A DNA stretch of 64,000 nt. Origin: Ardenticatena sp. (GTDB lineage Bacteria; Chloroflexota; Anaerolineae; Ardenticatenales; Ardenticatenaceae). The stretch lies in contig WFOS01000092.1 in assembly GCA_015487975.1 (NCBI GenBank), positions 1 through 64,000 of the forward strand, written 5' to 3'. The position numbers and the translations under genes are program-made. Every line of letters starts with the position of its first letter. Positions within the stretch are counted from its first letter, which is position 1. The notes below the pieces were generated by a model that saw only the letters and a program-made list of their open reading frames with translations, did not search any database and was not told the origin of the DNA. Of this stretch, positions 45,612 to 54,604 are shown in pieces.

Positions 45612-46190
45612 ATGAAACAACTCGCGTGGCAAGACGTGCTCTACCCATTCTGGAAGTATATCCCCAACACACTACGGCGCTGGTTGATCTGGCTGGCGTC
45701 GGGAAAGTTCATTGTCGGCGTGAGCGCGGTCTGCCTGAACGAAGAGAACCAGGTGCTTCTGCTCGAACATCGTTTCCATGGTCGTCATCCGTGGGGATTG
45801 CCAGGAGGCTGGCTGGCACGTGGTGAATCGCCCTTCACAGCCATTTTGCGTGAAGTGCACGAAGAAACAGGGTTGAATGCCATTGTCGAAGACGTGTTGT
45901 ACGCCGATGGCGATGGTGCCCGCATTGAAATTGTTCTGCTTTGCCGCGTGTGGGGAGAGGCGGTACGTATTCAGCGTAGCGAAATTTTGGCGTACCGTTG
46001 GGTAGACCCTGCCATGCCTGGCGTTGTGCTGCACCCGCCACAGGCCTATGCGCTGGCGACGGTCGCTGCACGGTTGCAGGGCGAACCTGCGCCGACCTAT
46101 CCTGTGAATGCCCGTGAAGCCACTCAGCGTATGCACCAGTTGCGGGCATGGTGGCATGGCCACGTGGAAGCAAACGACGACGTGAGGTAG
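45612..46190 (+). CDS. NUDIX hydrolase
   Basis: 192 aa. NUDIX box GGWLARGESPFTAILREVHEETGL (residues about 64-87) with the REVHEETG catalytic helix. A hydrophobic N-terminal stretch (WLIWLASGKFIVGVSAVCL) precedes it. The substrate is probably a nucleoside-diphosphate derivative; not determinable. Next gene starts 6 bp later. Confidence 0.85.
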   Translation: MKQLAWQDVLYPFWKYIPNTLRRWLIWLASGKFIVGVSAVCLNEENQVLLLEHRFHGRHPWGLPGGWLARGESPFTAILREVHEETGLNAIVEDVLYADGDGARIEIVLLCRVWGEAVRIQRSEILAYRWVDPAMPGVVLHPPQAYALATVAARLQGEPAPTYPVNAREATQRMHQLRAWWHGHVEANDDVR

Positions 46191-46196
46191 GCGTCT

Positions 46197-46886
46197 ATGC
46201 TGCTGATTGGATTTGAAGCACCAGAACTGCTGCTGTACCTACTGACCGCTTTTCTGGTGAGTTTCACATTGCACGAAACCGCGCATGCGTTCGTGGCGTA
46301 CCTGCTGGGCGACCCCACCGCCAAAGAACAAGGGCGGCTCACGTTGAACCCGCTGGCGCACCTTTCGCCGTTGGGGACGCTTTTGCTGTTGACCGTTGGG
46401 CTGGGGTGGGGAAAACCCGTTCCCGTCGATCCTTTCCGCTTCAAACGCCTTTCCCCCAAAGTAGGGATGGGTGTAGTGGCACTGGCAGGCCCAGTGGTCA
46501 ACTTTGCGCTTGCTTTGCTCATTGCTCTTCCCTTGCACCTCAAATTGCTTCCCTACACCCCCATGCGCGTGGGGCCTTTCCTTATCTCGTGGGGGGAATT
46601 TGCCGCCTGGTTCTTCTGGCTCAACATGACGCTGGCGGTCTTCAACCTCATCCCCTTTGGTCCGTTGGACGGAGCGCGTATCCTGGCAGCCTTTCTGCCC
46701 GATTGGTGGTTCTTTTTCAGCGCGCGTATCGAACTCTACTTGCTGGGGGTGTTCTTCGCCCTCATCCTGGTCGACCGTTTGACGGGTATGGGGGTGCTTG
46801 CACGGCTGATTGCACCGATTGGCTGCCAATCATGGTGGTGGCTGATTGGCTATACTCCGCCTTTCCCCTTTTGCGGCGTCCTGTAA
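46197..46886 (+). CDS. Site-2 protease-type (M50) membrane metalloprotease
   Basis: 229 aa, about six helices. Zinc motif HETAH (residues 25-29) in the first helix and the second motif FNLIPFGPLDGARIL with the Asp ligand. This is the compact M50 form without PDZ domains. It probably cleaves membrane proteins within the bilayer. Co-oriented with the NUDIX gene. Confidence 0.87.
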   Translation: MLLIGFEAPELLLYLLTAFLVSFTLHETAHAFVAYLLGDPTAKEQGRLTLNPLAHLSPLGTLLLLTVGLGWGKPVPVDPFRFKRLSPKVGMGVVALAGPVVNFALALLIALPLHLKLLPYTPMRVGPFLISWGEFAAWFFWLNMTLAVFNLIPFGPLDGARILAAFLPDWWFFFSARIELYLLGVFFALILVDRLTGMGVLARLIAPIGCQSWWWLIGYTPPFPFCGVL

Positions 46887-46986
46887 GCAATTGGCTTTGC
46901 TCTTGTCGCTTTGACGATTGGGTGTATCATGGGCGCACCTTCGGTTTCGCTTCCAACGTGAGAGCCAAACACAGTTCGAGGGGGCA

Positions 46987-49071
46987 ATGATGCAAGAACC
47001 TGTTCGTGTCACGCTCTGGAACATTCCCACGTGGGCAGCCATTTTCATGTATGCCTCACAGGCGATGGGTGTTCTGGCGTTGATCTACGGGCTGTATCGC
47101 CGATTTCGTCTCTACTTCCAAGGCAAACCCGACCCGCGGTTGAACAACTGGCCGCGCCGTCTTTGGAACTTCCTTGTTGGGGCGGTCGGGCAAATGCGCC
47201 TTGCCCGCCAGACGAAGCCTGGCCTCATGCACGCACTCATGTTCTGGTCGTTCGTGGTGCTCTTCCTGGGGACTGTCCTGGCGACGATTGACGCTGATAT
47301 TGCCGAGCACTTCTTGCATGACAAACTGCTCGAAGGTTGGCTCTACCGCTTCTACGAAATCACGCTCGACATTTTTGGCTTGCTGTTCTTCGTTGGGCTT
47401 GGCATGGCGATCAAGCGGCGCTACATCGACGGCTCGGTACGCCTGAGCTATGAATGGGGCTGGTCGGTCTTTCTAGTGTCGCTCTTCCTCATCAACTTCA
47501 CGGGCTTCATCATCGAAGGCATTCGCCTGCATGTGATGGACCCCGCCTGGGCTTCGTGGTCGCCTGTGGGCTACGTGTTTGGCGCTCTGTTTGGCGCGTT
47601 CAACCTCAGCGAAACCGCGCTGCGCCACCTGCACCTGGCCACCTGGATGACCCATGCGGCATTGGTGGCGATTTTCTGGGGTATTTTGCCCTACACACCC
47701 ATCGCGCACATTTTCACCAGCCCGCTGAACACGATTTTCACCCGTGCCGACGATCGCCCGCAAGCGTTGCGCCCCATTCCAAACATGGAAGAAGCCGAAT
47801 CCTGGGGGGTGGGCGCGCTCGCCGACTTCACGTGGACGCAACTGCTCCAATTCGACGCCTGTACCGAATGTGGGCGCTGCCAGATGGCGTGCCCTGCCTG
47901 GAATAGTGGTACGGCGCTCAACCCCAAGCATCTGGTGATGGATATTCGCAACCAAATGCTTGCCGAAGGTGGTGTGCCCTACTCTGCCATCGGTGGCTTC
48001 ATGAATGGGTATACCAATCCCACGGTACAGCCTGGCGCGGCCCTGGTGGGTGATGTCATTCGCGATGAAACCTTGTGGGCATGTACCACGTGCCGCGCGT
48101 GCGTCTACGAATGCCCCGTTTTCATCAACCATGTGGATGCCATCGTCGACATGCGCCGCTACCTCGTGATGACCGAAGGGCGTATGCCCGACACAGTGAG
48201 CACTGCTCTGCGCAACCTGGAACGCACCGGCAACCCTTGGGGGTATGCGCCGCGTGACCGCATGAAGTGGGCCGAAGGGTTGGACGTGCCCGAAATCGAA
48301 GAGGAAACCGAAGTTGATTACCTCTTCTGGGTGGGGTGCGCTGCCAGTTACGACAACCGTAACCAGAAGATCGCCCGCGCAACGGTGCAACTGTTGCAGA
48401 AGGCCGGTGTCAGTTTTGCGGTACTTGGTTCGCGCGAAAGTTGCAATGGTGACCCCGCCCGCCGCATGGGGAACGAATACCTCTACCAGATGATGGCCGA
48501 GCAGACGATTGGCACGCTCAAAAAGTTCCGCTTCAAGAAAATCATCACCATTTGCCCGCACTGCTTCAACACAATGGGCAACGAGTACAAAGACTTTGGT
48601 GGTGATTTCGAGGTCATCCACCACAGCCAGTTGCTGGCCGACCTGGTCAAGGAAGGACGGCTCGAACCGCAAAAACCGCTCAACGAAACCATCACGTTTC
48701 ATGATTCCTGTTATCTTGGGCGCTACAATGGCATCTTCGATGCGCCGCGAGACATTCTGACCAGCATTCCGGGCGTTGAATTGCGCGAAATGGAACGTAG
48801 CCGCGAACGAGGGCTCTGCTGTGGGGGGGGCGGCGCTGGTGTCTGGATGGAAACGCATAACAACAAGCGCATCGAGCAAATCCGTCTTGAAGATGCGTTG
48901 GCCGTCAACCCCAATATTGTCGCATCGGCATGCCCCTTCTGCATGATCATGTTCGATTCGGGGAGCAAGGTGATGGGGCTGGAAGAACAGCTTGCCCTGC
49001 GCGATGTGGCTGAACTCCTGGCTGAGTCTGTGGGCGTGAACGATGCCGAAACGCAGGCGGACGACGCATAA
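46987..49071 (+). CDS. Membrane Fe-S oxidoreductase, ETF:(methyl)menaquinone oxidoreductase type
   Basis: 694 aa. The N-terminal third has five or six helices of the nitrate-reductase-gamma (NarI-like, haem b) type with His residues in HALMFWSFVVLF and HLATWMTHAALVAIFW. Then a ferredoxin pair: CTECGRCQMACPAW (about 294) and CTTCRACVYECPVF (about 363). The C-terminal half has two CCG domains: GCAASYDNRNQK with later ESCNGD, and HDSCYLGRYNG with LCCGGGGAGVW, typical of HdrD-like cubane-binding sites. This fusion is the EMO/FadF type, which passes electrons from ETF to menaquinone in acyl-CoA oxidation. ATG 46987 or 46990 follows GAGGGGG. A terminator follows. Confidence 0.85.
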   Translation: MMQEPVRVTLWNIPTWAAIFMYASQAMGVLALIYGLYRRFRLYFQGKPDPRLNNWPRRLWNFLVGAVGQMRLARQTKPGLMHALMFWSFVVLFLGTVLATIDADIAEHFLHDKLLEGWLYRFYEITLDIFGLLFFVGLGMAIKRRYIDGSVRLSYEWGWSVFLVSLFLINFTGFIIEGIRLHVMDPAWASWSPVGYVFGALFGAFNLSETALRHLHLATWMTHAALVAIFWGILPYTPIAHIFTSPLNTIFTRADDRPQALRPIPNMEEAESWGVGALADFTWTQLLQFDACTECGRCQMACPAWNSGTALNPKHLVMDIRNQMLAEGGVPYSAIGGFMNGYTNPTVQPGAALVGDVIRDETLWACTTCRACVYECPVFINHVDAIVDMRRYLVMTEGRMPDTVSTALRNLERTGNPWGYAPRDRMKWAEGLDVPEIEEETEVDYLFWVGCAASYDNRNQKIARATVQLLQKAGVSFAVLGSRESCNGDPARRMGNEYLYQMMAEQTIGTLKKFRFKKIITICPHCFNTMGNEYKDFGGDFEVIHHSQLLADLVKEGRLEPQKPLNETITFHDSCYLGRYNGIFDAPRDILTSIPGVELREMERSRERGLCCGGGGAGVWMETHNNKRIEQIRLEDALAVNPNIVASACPFCMIMFDSGSKVMGLEEQLALRDVAELLAESVGVNDAETQADDA

Positions 49072-49092
49072 ACCTGTGGAGCAAGGGATTCC

Positions 49093-49130
49093 AGGCGTGG
49101 TGGCATGCGCCACCGCGCCTTTTTTCTTTT
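49093..49130 (+). terminator. Terminator after EMO-like gene
   Basis: 12-bp stem (one G-U) with ATGC loop and a run of T, C, TTTT. Confidence 0.85.
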
Positions 49131-49239
49131 CTACAAACCGTGGAAAGCGGCTCGAAAGTTGAACGCAACACAATCATGCGTATTATTCCGACACCATTCG
49201 ATCAGAAAACCTGACATTTGTTGTCCATCGAAGATGACA

Positions 49240-49298
49240 AGCGTTCTGCATTTTGTGCAGAACGCTATTTGACCACAAGCGCTGTATGCGGCTATCAT
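49240..49298 (+). promoter_or_regulatory. Promoter of ricT with adjoining palindrome
   Basis: Perfect 11-bp inverted repeat AGCGTTCTGCA/TGCAGAACGCT (49240-49266) around TTTTG lies 2 bp before TTGACC (49269-49274); an 18-bp spacer leads to TATCAT (49293-49298), 25 bp before the start codon. The palindrome position suggests an operator. Confidence 0.5.
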
Positions 49299-49323
49299 CA
49301 GCCTGGGAAGAGAGGAACGACTC

Positions 49324-50277
49324 ATGACGGTGATGACAACTGAACAACAGACGATGATGACCGATCAGGTTGTCGGTGTGCGTTTTCACGACGTCGGGAA
49401 AGTGTACCACTTTACCAATGCAACAGGTGAACCTGTATCGCCAGGCAACTATGTGGTGGTGGAAACCAGCCGCGGTGTGGAAATCGGGCAGGTGGCCAAA
49501 ATCGTTCCCCCCGAAGAAGCGGCGCACCCTTCCACCTACAAGCCCATTTTGCGGCGCGCCACCAGCCATGACCTGGTGTTGCGCAAGCATTACGAGCACC
49601 TTGCCGCACAAGCACTCAAACGGGCGCGTATGTTGGCGACCGAGCTGGGCATTCGCCTGAAACTAGCGCGTGCCGAATATAGTTTCGACGGATCGCGTTT
49701 GACGTTCCTCTACGGCTCAGAAGGAGACGTCAACATCAAGAGCCTGCGCCGCCGTTTGAAGGAAGAATTCGATGTGGCTATTGAGTTTCGCCAGATTGGG
49801 CCACGCGATGTTGCACGTTTTCTGGGTGGTGCCGGTGCGTGTGGGTTGGCTAAGCGATGTTGTAGCGCCTTTTTGACGGAGTTCCAACCCATCTCCATCA
49901 GAATGGCGAAGGCACAGGATCTGCCACTGGTACCAACCGAGATTGCAGGCATGTGTGGGCGTTTACGGTGTTGCTTGGCATATGAGTACGAGTTTTACAA
50001 AGATGTCTCCAAAGGCTTCCCCAAAGTAGGAAAATGGGTCGTAACCGAGCAGTATTCGGGCAAAGTCGTCGATCGCAACATGCTGAAAGGCACCATTACC
50101 TTACAAACCGAAGACCATGGGCGCGTTGAACTCCCCGTCGAAAATCTGTGGGTTGGGAAGTCGGGGAAGCCGCCTTCGGAAGTTGGATGTGGAGAACCGG
50201 GAAGTTCCTGCGGTGGTGCGTGCGCAGCGTCCCCTCACGACGCCTCGGATGCAGGCAATGCTGACAAGAAAGCCTGA
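49324..50277 (+). CDS. ricT: PSP1-domain protein RicT (YaaT)
   Basis: 317 aa. PSP1 C-terminal domain with the cysteine motifs GACGLAKRCC and GMCGRLRCCLAYE that bind [4Fe-4S] in the Ric (RicA-RicF-RicT) complex. In Bacillus that complex stimulates RNase Y-dependent RNA maturation. The N-terminal part starts VVGVRFHDVGKVYHF. A Cys/Gly-rich tail (GCGEPGSSCGGACA) is extra. GAGAGG lies 8 nt before ATG. RicA and RicF are not in the window. Confidence 0.9.
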   Translation: MTVMTTEQQTMMTDQVVGVRFHDVGKVYHFTNATGEPVSPGNYVVVETSRGVEIGQVAKIVPPEEAAHPSTYKPILRRATSHDLVLRKHYEHLAAQALKRARMLATELGIRLKLARAEYSFDGSRLTFLYGSEGDVNIKSLRRRLKEEFDVAIEFRQIGPRDVARFLGGAGACGLAKRCCSAFLTEFQPISIRMAKAQDLPLVPTEIAGMCGRLRCCLAYEYEFYKDVSKGFPKVGKWVVTEQYSGKVVDRNMLKGTITLQTEDHGRVELPVENLWVGKSGKPPSEVGCGEPGSSCGGACAASPHDASDAGNADKKA

Positions 50278-50347
50278 TGTTGCGGTACGTGGGGATGCGC
50301 CGCACCACAGGGAAGCCACAAAGAGGTGCAGAAAAAAGGAGTCGACA

Positions 50348-51367
50348 ATGACAGCCACAGTGGCGCATGACCCACAAACCAGGCAGATACTGCGAGACTC
50401 ATACGGGCGTCGCATCAACTATCTGCGCGTGTCACTGATCGACCATTGCAATTTGCGATGTGTGTATTGCATGCCTTTGCATGGCTTGCGTTTTCTGCCA
50501 CGCGAAGAGTTGCTGACGCCTGCCGAAATCGAAACGATTGTGCGTGCCGCCGTCGATGTCGGATTCGACAAAGTGCGCCTGACAGGGGGCGAGCCAACGT
50601 TGCGCCCCGACCTTGTCGAAATTGTGGAGCGCCTAGGGCGTATCGAGGGGTTGCACACCATCGCGATGACGACCAATGGCATTCGCCTGCCTGAACTCGC
50701 CGAACCGCTCAAACGCGCTGGGCTGACGCGCGTCAATATCCACATCGACACACTCAACCCTACCTCGCTGGAACGCCTGATGCGCTTCAACACGCTTGAA
50801 AAGGTGTGGGCGGGCATCGAAGCCGCTGAACAGGCGGGGCTTGTGCCCATCAAGTTGAATGCCGTGGTCATTCGTGGGTACAACGATGAAGATGTCGTCG
50901 ACCTGGCGGCACTCACCCTCGAACACGATTGGCATGTGCGTTTCATCGAAGCTATGCCGCTTGGCACACAGGCGAACTTCGCCTTGCAGCATTACGTGCC
51001 CAACAGTGAAGTCAAAACTCGCATCGAAGAACGGTTTGGACCATTACACCCTATGTTCGATGGGCAACTGCTAGGCGAAGCAAAGATGTATCGCATTCCT
51101 GGCGCACGTGGTCTCATTGGCTTCATCAACCCCGTAAGCGAACCCTACTGCGATGATTGTAACCGCCTGCGCCTGACAGCCGACGGCAAGATTCGGCTCT
51201 GCCTGCTCACCGATCACGAACTCGACTTCCGCCGTGCGTTGCATGAAGGCGGCGCCGAGGCCCTGCGCGATTTGTTTGTGCGGGCAGTACAGGCCAAGCC
51301 CGTCGGGCACCAACTTCGTAATGGTGTGTTCCCACAGGCACGTGGCATGAGCCAGATTGGCGGATGA
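50348..51367 (+). CDS. moaA: GTP 3',8-cyclase MoaA
   Basis: 339 aa. First step of molybdopterin synthesis. Radical SAM cluster CNLRCVYC, GGEPTLRPDLVEI, and the C-terminal second cluster site CDDCNRLRLTADGKIRLCL. The final GG typical of MoaA is present (MSQIGG). AAGGAG lies 6 nt before ATG at 50348; the longer frame overlaps ricT. It supplies the cofactor for NapA. Other moa/moe genes are not seen nearby. Confidence 0.95.
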   Translation: MTATVAHDPQTRQILRDSYGRRINYLRVSLIDHCNLRCVYCMPLHGLRFLPREELLTPAEIETIVRAAVDVGFDKVRLTGGEPTLRPDLVEIVERLGRIEGLHTIAMTTNGIRLPELAEPLKRAGLTRVNIHIDTLNPTSLERLMRFNTLEKVWAGIEAAEQAGLVPIKLNAVVIRGYNDEDVVDLAALTLEHDWHVRFIEAMPLGTQANFALQHYVPNSEVKTRIEERFGPLHPMFDGQLLGEAKMYRIPGARGLIGFINPVSEPYCDDCNRLRLTADGKIRLCLLTDHELDFRRALHEGGAEALRDLFVRAVQAKPVGHQLRNGVFPQARGMSQIGG

Positions 51368-51382
51368 CGCCCGCGCTGAAAA

Positions 51383-51411
51383 TTGATTTTCAAGCGGCTT
51401 TCGACTACAAT
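51383..51411 (+). promoter_or_regulatory. Promoter for A-type Fe-S carrier gene
   Basis: TTGATT (51383-51388), 17-bp spacer, TACAAT (51406-51411), then an 80-nt leader. Confidence 0.6.
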
Positions 51412-51492
51412 GCCGCATAGAAGCTTGCAGGATTTTCACCGAAGATGACAGCGTGCTGAGAGAGGCTGTCAAACCGATAAGGGAGGAGACAG

Positions 51493-51924
51493 ATGACCAT
51501 TTCCATCCAAGATACGCAAAACAACCAGGCTGCCGAAACACCGCTGGTCACCATGACCGAAGCAGCCGCCAATGTTGTCAAGCAGTTGCTGGAACAGAAA
51601 AACATCCAGGGCTATGCGTTGCGTGTCTTTGTGACAGGTGGGGGCTGCGCAGGCTTCCAGTATGGCATGGCGTTCGAGAAGGAGCCACGCGAAGACGATA
51701 CCGTTGTGCAAATCAATGAAGATGTGAAAGTCGTCGTTGATCCCACCAGTGCCATGTACCTGTGGGGCGCGCAAATCGACTACGTCGAAAGCCTCATGGG
51801 AGGTGGATTCCGTATCGACAATCCCAACGCCGTTGCGTCGTGTGGATGTGGGCACTCGTTCCGCACTGCTGACGCGAGCTCGGCAACTGGCGCAGCCGGC
51901 GCTGGTGGTTGTGGCTGTGGCTGA
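51493..51924 (+). CDS. erpA: A-type iron-sulfur carrier (ErpA/IscA family)
   Basis: 143 aa. HesB/IscA fold with the three ligand cysteines: GGGCAGFQY and ASCGCGHSF. The C-terminal Gly/Cys tail (AGAGGCGCG) is an extension beyond the usual end. It delivers Fe-S clusters to apo-enzymes. GGGAGGAG precedes the ATG. The symbol is by family; erpA and iscA cannot be told apart here. Confidence 0.88.
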   Translation: MTISIQDTQNNQAAETPLVTMTEAAANVVKQLLEQKNIQGYALRVFVTGGGCAGFQYGMAFEKEPREDDTVVQINEDVKVVVDPTSAMYLWGAQIDYVESLMGGGFRIDNPNAVASCGCGHSFRTADASSATGAAGAGGCGCG

Positions 51925-51948
51925 ACCACAAACCGTTTGACTGGCGGC

Positions 51949-51993
51949 AAGCCGCACCGTTGTCATATTTGACAGGGGTGCGGCTTCGTTTTA
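51949..51993 (+). terminator. Terminator after erpA
   Basis: 10-bp stem AAGCCGCACC/GGTGCGGCTT with an 18-nt loop that itself holds TGTCA/TGACA, then CGTTTTATT. Confidence 0.7.
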
Positions 51994-52104
51994 TTCTTGA
52001 CCCGTCAACTCAACATTGAACCGTGCGCGAGAGTCGTGCCAGAGCCAGTGCCGCTGTCTGTTCAGCGGCTTGTCTTTGCCAGAACGTGGCAAAAGGAGGA
52101 ATCT

Positions 52105-53538
52105 ATGACCAAAGTCACACTCGTCTATGCCGGCATTGCAGGCAAGGGTTTCAACAGCCTCAAACAGGGGATGGATTCAGGCTGGATTAGCCACGGCCTT
52201 GCTAGTTTGTCGGCATCCCTCAAAGCTGCCGGCTTTACGGTGGATTTGATCGACTTGCGGGCACTGCGTGGCTGGGAACACTTCCGCGAAGTCTTCGAGC
52301 AACGTGACCCCGACGTGGTCGGGTTGACGATGATGAGCGTGGACTTCAACCCGGTGATGGAAGCCATTTCCATCATCAAGGAAGTGAAGCCCGAAGCCAT
52401 CACCGTTGTTGGAGGGCCACACCCGACCGCAGAACCAGACGAAGTGTTAGCCAACCCGCTGGTTGACTACATCGTCCAGGCCGAGGGGGAAATCACCTTC
52501 ACGAACCTGGTCCGTTCAATCCACAACGGCACTCGCCCCCAAACCCGCCGTCTCATCGGCATTCACCCCGACCTGGACAAATTGCCCTTCGCCGACCGCG
52601 ACCTGTTCCTGGAAGAATGGCGAAAGTGGGGCTATGACCTCGATTCTCCCGAAGTGCCTTTTGTGGAAGAATTGCCGGCGCCTTTTGTAACCATCATCGC
52701 CGGGCGTGGGTGCCGCTACAAATGCAACTTCTGCAAGCCCATGGAAGACTTCCTGTTCGGCAAGGGAACGCGCCGCCGCTCGGTGGACAACGTCATTGCC
52801 GAATTGAAAATGCTGCGCGATAAGTATAACTTTGCTTCGTTCATGTTCCACGATGACTGTCTGACCGAAGACCGTGAATGGGTGATGGAGTTTTGCGAAA
52901 AGTATCGCGCCGAAGGATTTACCCAACCGTTCTTCTGTCAGTCGCGTGCTGACATTATCTACCACCACGAAGACATGGTGGCACTTATGGCGAGTGTCGG
53001 GTTGAAGGGGTACTTCATCGGTTTCGAAAGCGGCAACAATCGCGTGCTCAACTTCATTCGCAAGGGGACGACACGCGAAAAGAATATTGCCGCTGCGAAG
53101 ATTTGCCGCAAGTATGGCCTGACGATTTGGGCGAACTACATGCTCGGTCTGCCAACCGAAACCGAAGAAGAAGTCCTCGATACCATCAGCATGATCAAGG
53201 AAATCGACCCGGATTACTACAGCCCATCGTTCTACACGCCGCATCCGGGCTCGGACCTCTTCAAGTATGGGGAAATTCACAATTTGCACTTGGTGATGGA
53301 CCACGATTCGTATCGCCGCAATCCCACCGAAGCCAAGATCAAGGGGTTGGATCTCGAATTCCTCATGTGGGCACGCGATGAAAGCCAGAAGCGGCTTTTC
53401 AAGAACCGTGTGCGTCGCGCGGTGCGCAAAGCGTGGAACAAGTATACCGATCCACACAAGTATGTACGTAAGGCACGCAATGTGTACGCCTCGTTGCGCC
53501 ACCGTGCGCCATCACGCCCTGAGCTGACACGTGCCTAA
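52105..53538 (+). CDS. B12-binding-domain radical SAM protein
   Basis: 477 aa. Residues 1-140 are a cobalamin-binding Rossmann domain (LSASLKAAGFTVDLIDLRAL, VVGGPHPTAEPDEVL) without the DxHxxG His-loop, so B12 would bind base-off without a protein ligand. The radical SAM core has GRGCRYKCNFCKP (CX3CX2C) near 205. The rest (IGFESGNNRVLNFIRKGTT, YMLGLPTETEEEVLDTI) fits the BchE/HpnR-like methyltransferase or cyclase group. A basic C-terminal tail follows. The substrate is unknown. AAAAGGAGG precedes the ATG. Single-gene transcript with a strong terminator. Confidence 0.82.
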   Translation: MTKVTLVYAGIAGKGFNSLKQGMDSGWISHGLASLSASLKAAGFTVDLIDLRALRGWEHFREVFEQRDPDVVGLTMMSVDFNPVMEAISIIKEVKPEAITVVGGPHPTAEPDEVLANPLVDYIVQAEGEITFTNLVRSIHNGTRPQTRRLIGIHPDLDKLPFADRDLFLEEWRKWGYDLDSPEVPFVEELPAPFVTIIAGRGCRYKCNFCKPMEDFLFGKGTRRRSVDNVIAELKMLRDKYNFASFMFHDDCLTEDREWVMEFCEKYRAEGFTQPFFCQSRADIIYHHEDMVALMASVGLKGYFIGFESGNNRVLNFIRKGTTREKNIAAAKICRKYGLTIWANYMLGLPTETEEEVLDTISMIKEIDPDYYSPSFYTPHPGSDLFKYGEIHNLHLVMDHDSYRRNPTEAKIKGLDLEFLMWARDESQKRLFKNRVRRAVRKAWNKYTDPHKYVRKARNVYASLRHRAPSRPELTRA

Positions 53539-53565
53539 CAGGCTACGAAACACCACGCAAACGCG

Positions 53566-53597
53566 AAAGCGCCACCGTGAAAGCGGTGGCGCTTTTT
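53566..53597. terminator. Strong terminator after radical SAM gene
   Basis: 12-bp stem AAAGCGCCACCG/CGGTGGCGCTTT with TGAAAG loop and T-run; A-run on the other side lets it also serve the converging MBL gene. Confidence 0.9.
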
Positions 53598-53632
53598 CGT
53601 TTCGGCATATGCCCAGCCATGTCGTTCAACCA

Positions 53633-54571
53633 TCACATTGGAACAGGTGATTCAAGCAACCCATCTTCTGGACGACGCACGATCAGCCCGCGCTCGCTGA
53701 GTGTTGCAAGCAAGTCATTGAAAAAGGCATCGGGCGTGTAGCCTAACTGCTCTCCGTAGGAAAGAAACCAGCGTAGCGCAAGCGTGTGGTGTCGCAATTC
53801 GTCTTCGCTAATGGGCTGGTGGAGCAAGACCTGATAGAGGAAAACGCGCCGTGCCAGATGGCGCATGCGCTTTTCGGGTTGTTCCAGAAATTGACATAAC
53901 CGGCGGTGAATACGTTGCAGGCTGCTGGCAATGGCCTCACGCCCCATGATGGGAAAGCCGTGGCTTGGAATCATCACGTTGGCGTCGAGGCGAGCCAAGC
54001 GTTCGACCGATTCCAGTGCTTGCGGCACACAGCCGATCCCTTCCATTTCAGGTGCCAGCACCCCCAAATCTCCATCATGCGCCGCGTCGGCGGAGAGAAG
54101 GATGCGCTTGGTGGGTTCATACAGCGCAATCATCTCGAAGGCGTGGCCAGGCACGTGAATGACTTGGAAAGTGTACTGCCCCAGCGGTACTCGCTCACCA
54201 TCGGCAAGCCCGTGGATGGGGGGCAATGGTGTTTCCGGCGTCCATACAGGCCCCAGCCAATCACTCTGGCGGTTGGCAATGGCATATCCCAACCAGCGAT
54301 GCCCCAACAATGTGGCGCCACTTTGCGTGTAGAGCATGGGCGCACCACCAATGTGATCCTGATGGGCATGCGTGATGAGGATACGGTCGAGTGTGTGAGG
54401 GGGCGTACCTGCCAATTCGAGCAGCTGAACGGTTTGTCGTTGGTCGCGGGCGTGGCCTGTGTCAATCAAAACCGTTTCAGGGCCTGTGAGCAGGATATGG
54501 TTGGCGTTGAACCAACCACGCAAGATGACATAAAAGTTCTCGGCGATTTGGACGATGCGTTGGCCGCTCAT
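53633..54571 (-). CDS. MBL-fold metallohydrolase with C-terminal winged-helix-like part
   Basis: 312 aa. Metal motif ITHAHQDHIGG (HxHxDH), further ligands in HVPGHAFEM, LSADAAHDG and IPSHGFP. From about residue 220 a helical region resembles the LACTB2-type C-terminal domain. Probably a thioesterase, lactonase or glyoxalase-II-like hydrolase; substrate unknown. It lies 33 bp downstream of mtaB on the same strand. Confidence 0.82.
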   Translation of the reverse strand: MSGQRIVQIAENFYVILRGWFNANHILLTGPETVLIDTGHARDQRQTVQLLELAGTPPHTLDRILITHAHQDHIGGAPMLYTQSGATLLGHRWLGYAIANRQSDWLGPVWTPETPLPPIHGLADGERVPLGQYTFQVIHVPGHAFEMIALYEPTKRILLSADAAHDGDLGVLAPEMEGIGCVPQALESVERLARLDANVMIPSHGFPIMGREAIASSLQRIHRRLCQFLEQPEKRMRHLARRVFLYQVLLHQPISEDELRHHTLALRWFLSYGEQLGYTPDAFFNDLLATLSERGLIVRRPEDGLLESPVPM

Positions 54572-54604
54572 GGGTATCGCGAAAGTTGCTTGGTTGCTTG
54601 GGAT

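Noticed and set aside
47473-49173. 566-aa minus-strand frame opposite the EMO-like gene
   Set aside because: Antisense shadow covering Fe-S cysteine motifs of the real gene and its terminator.
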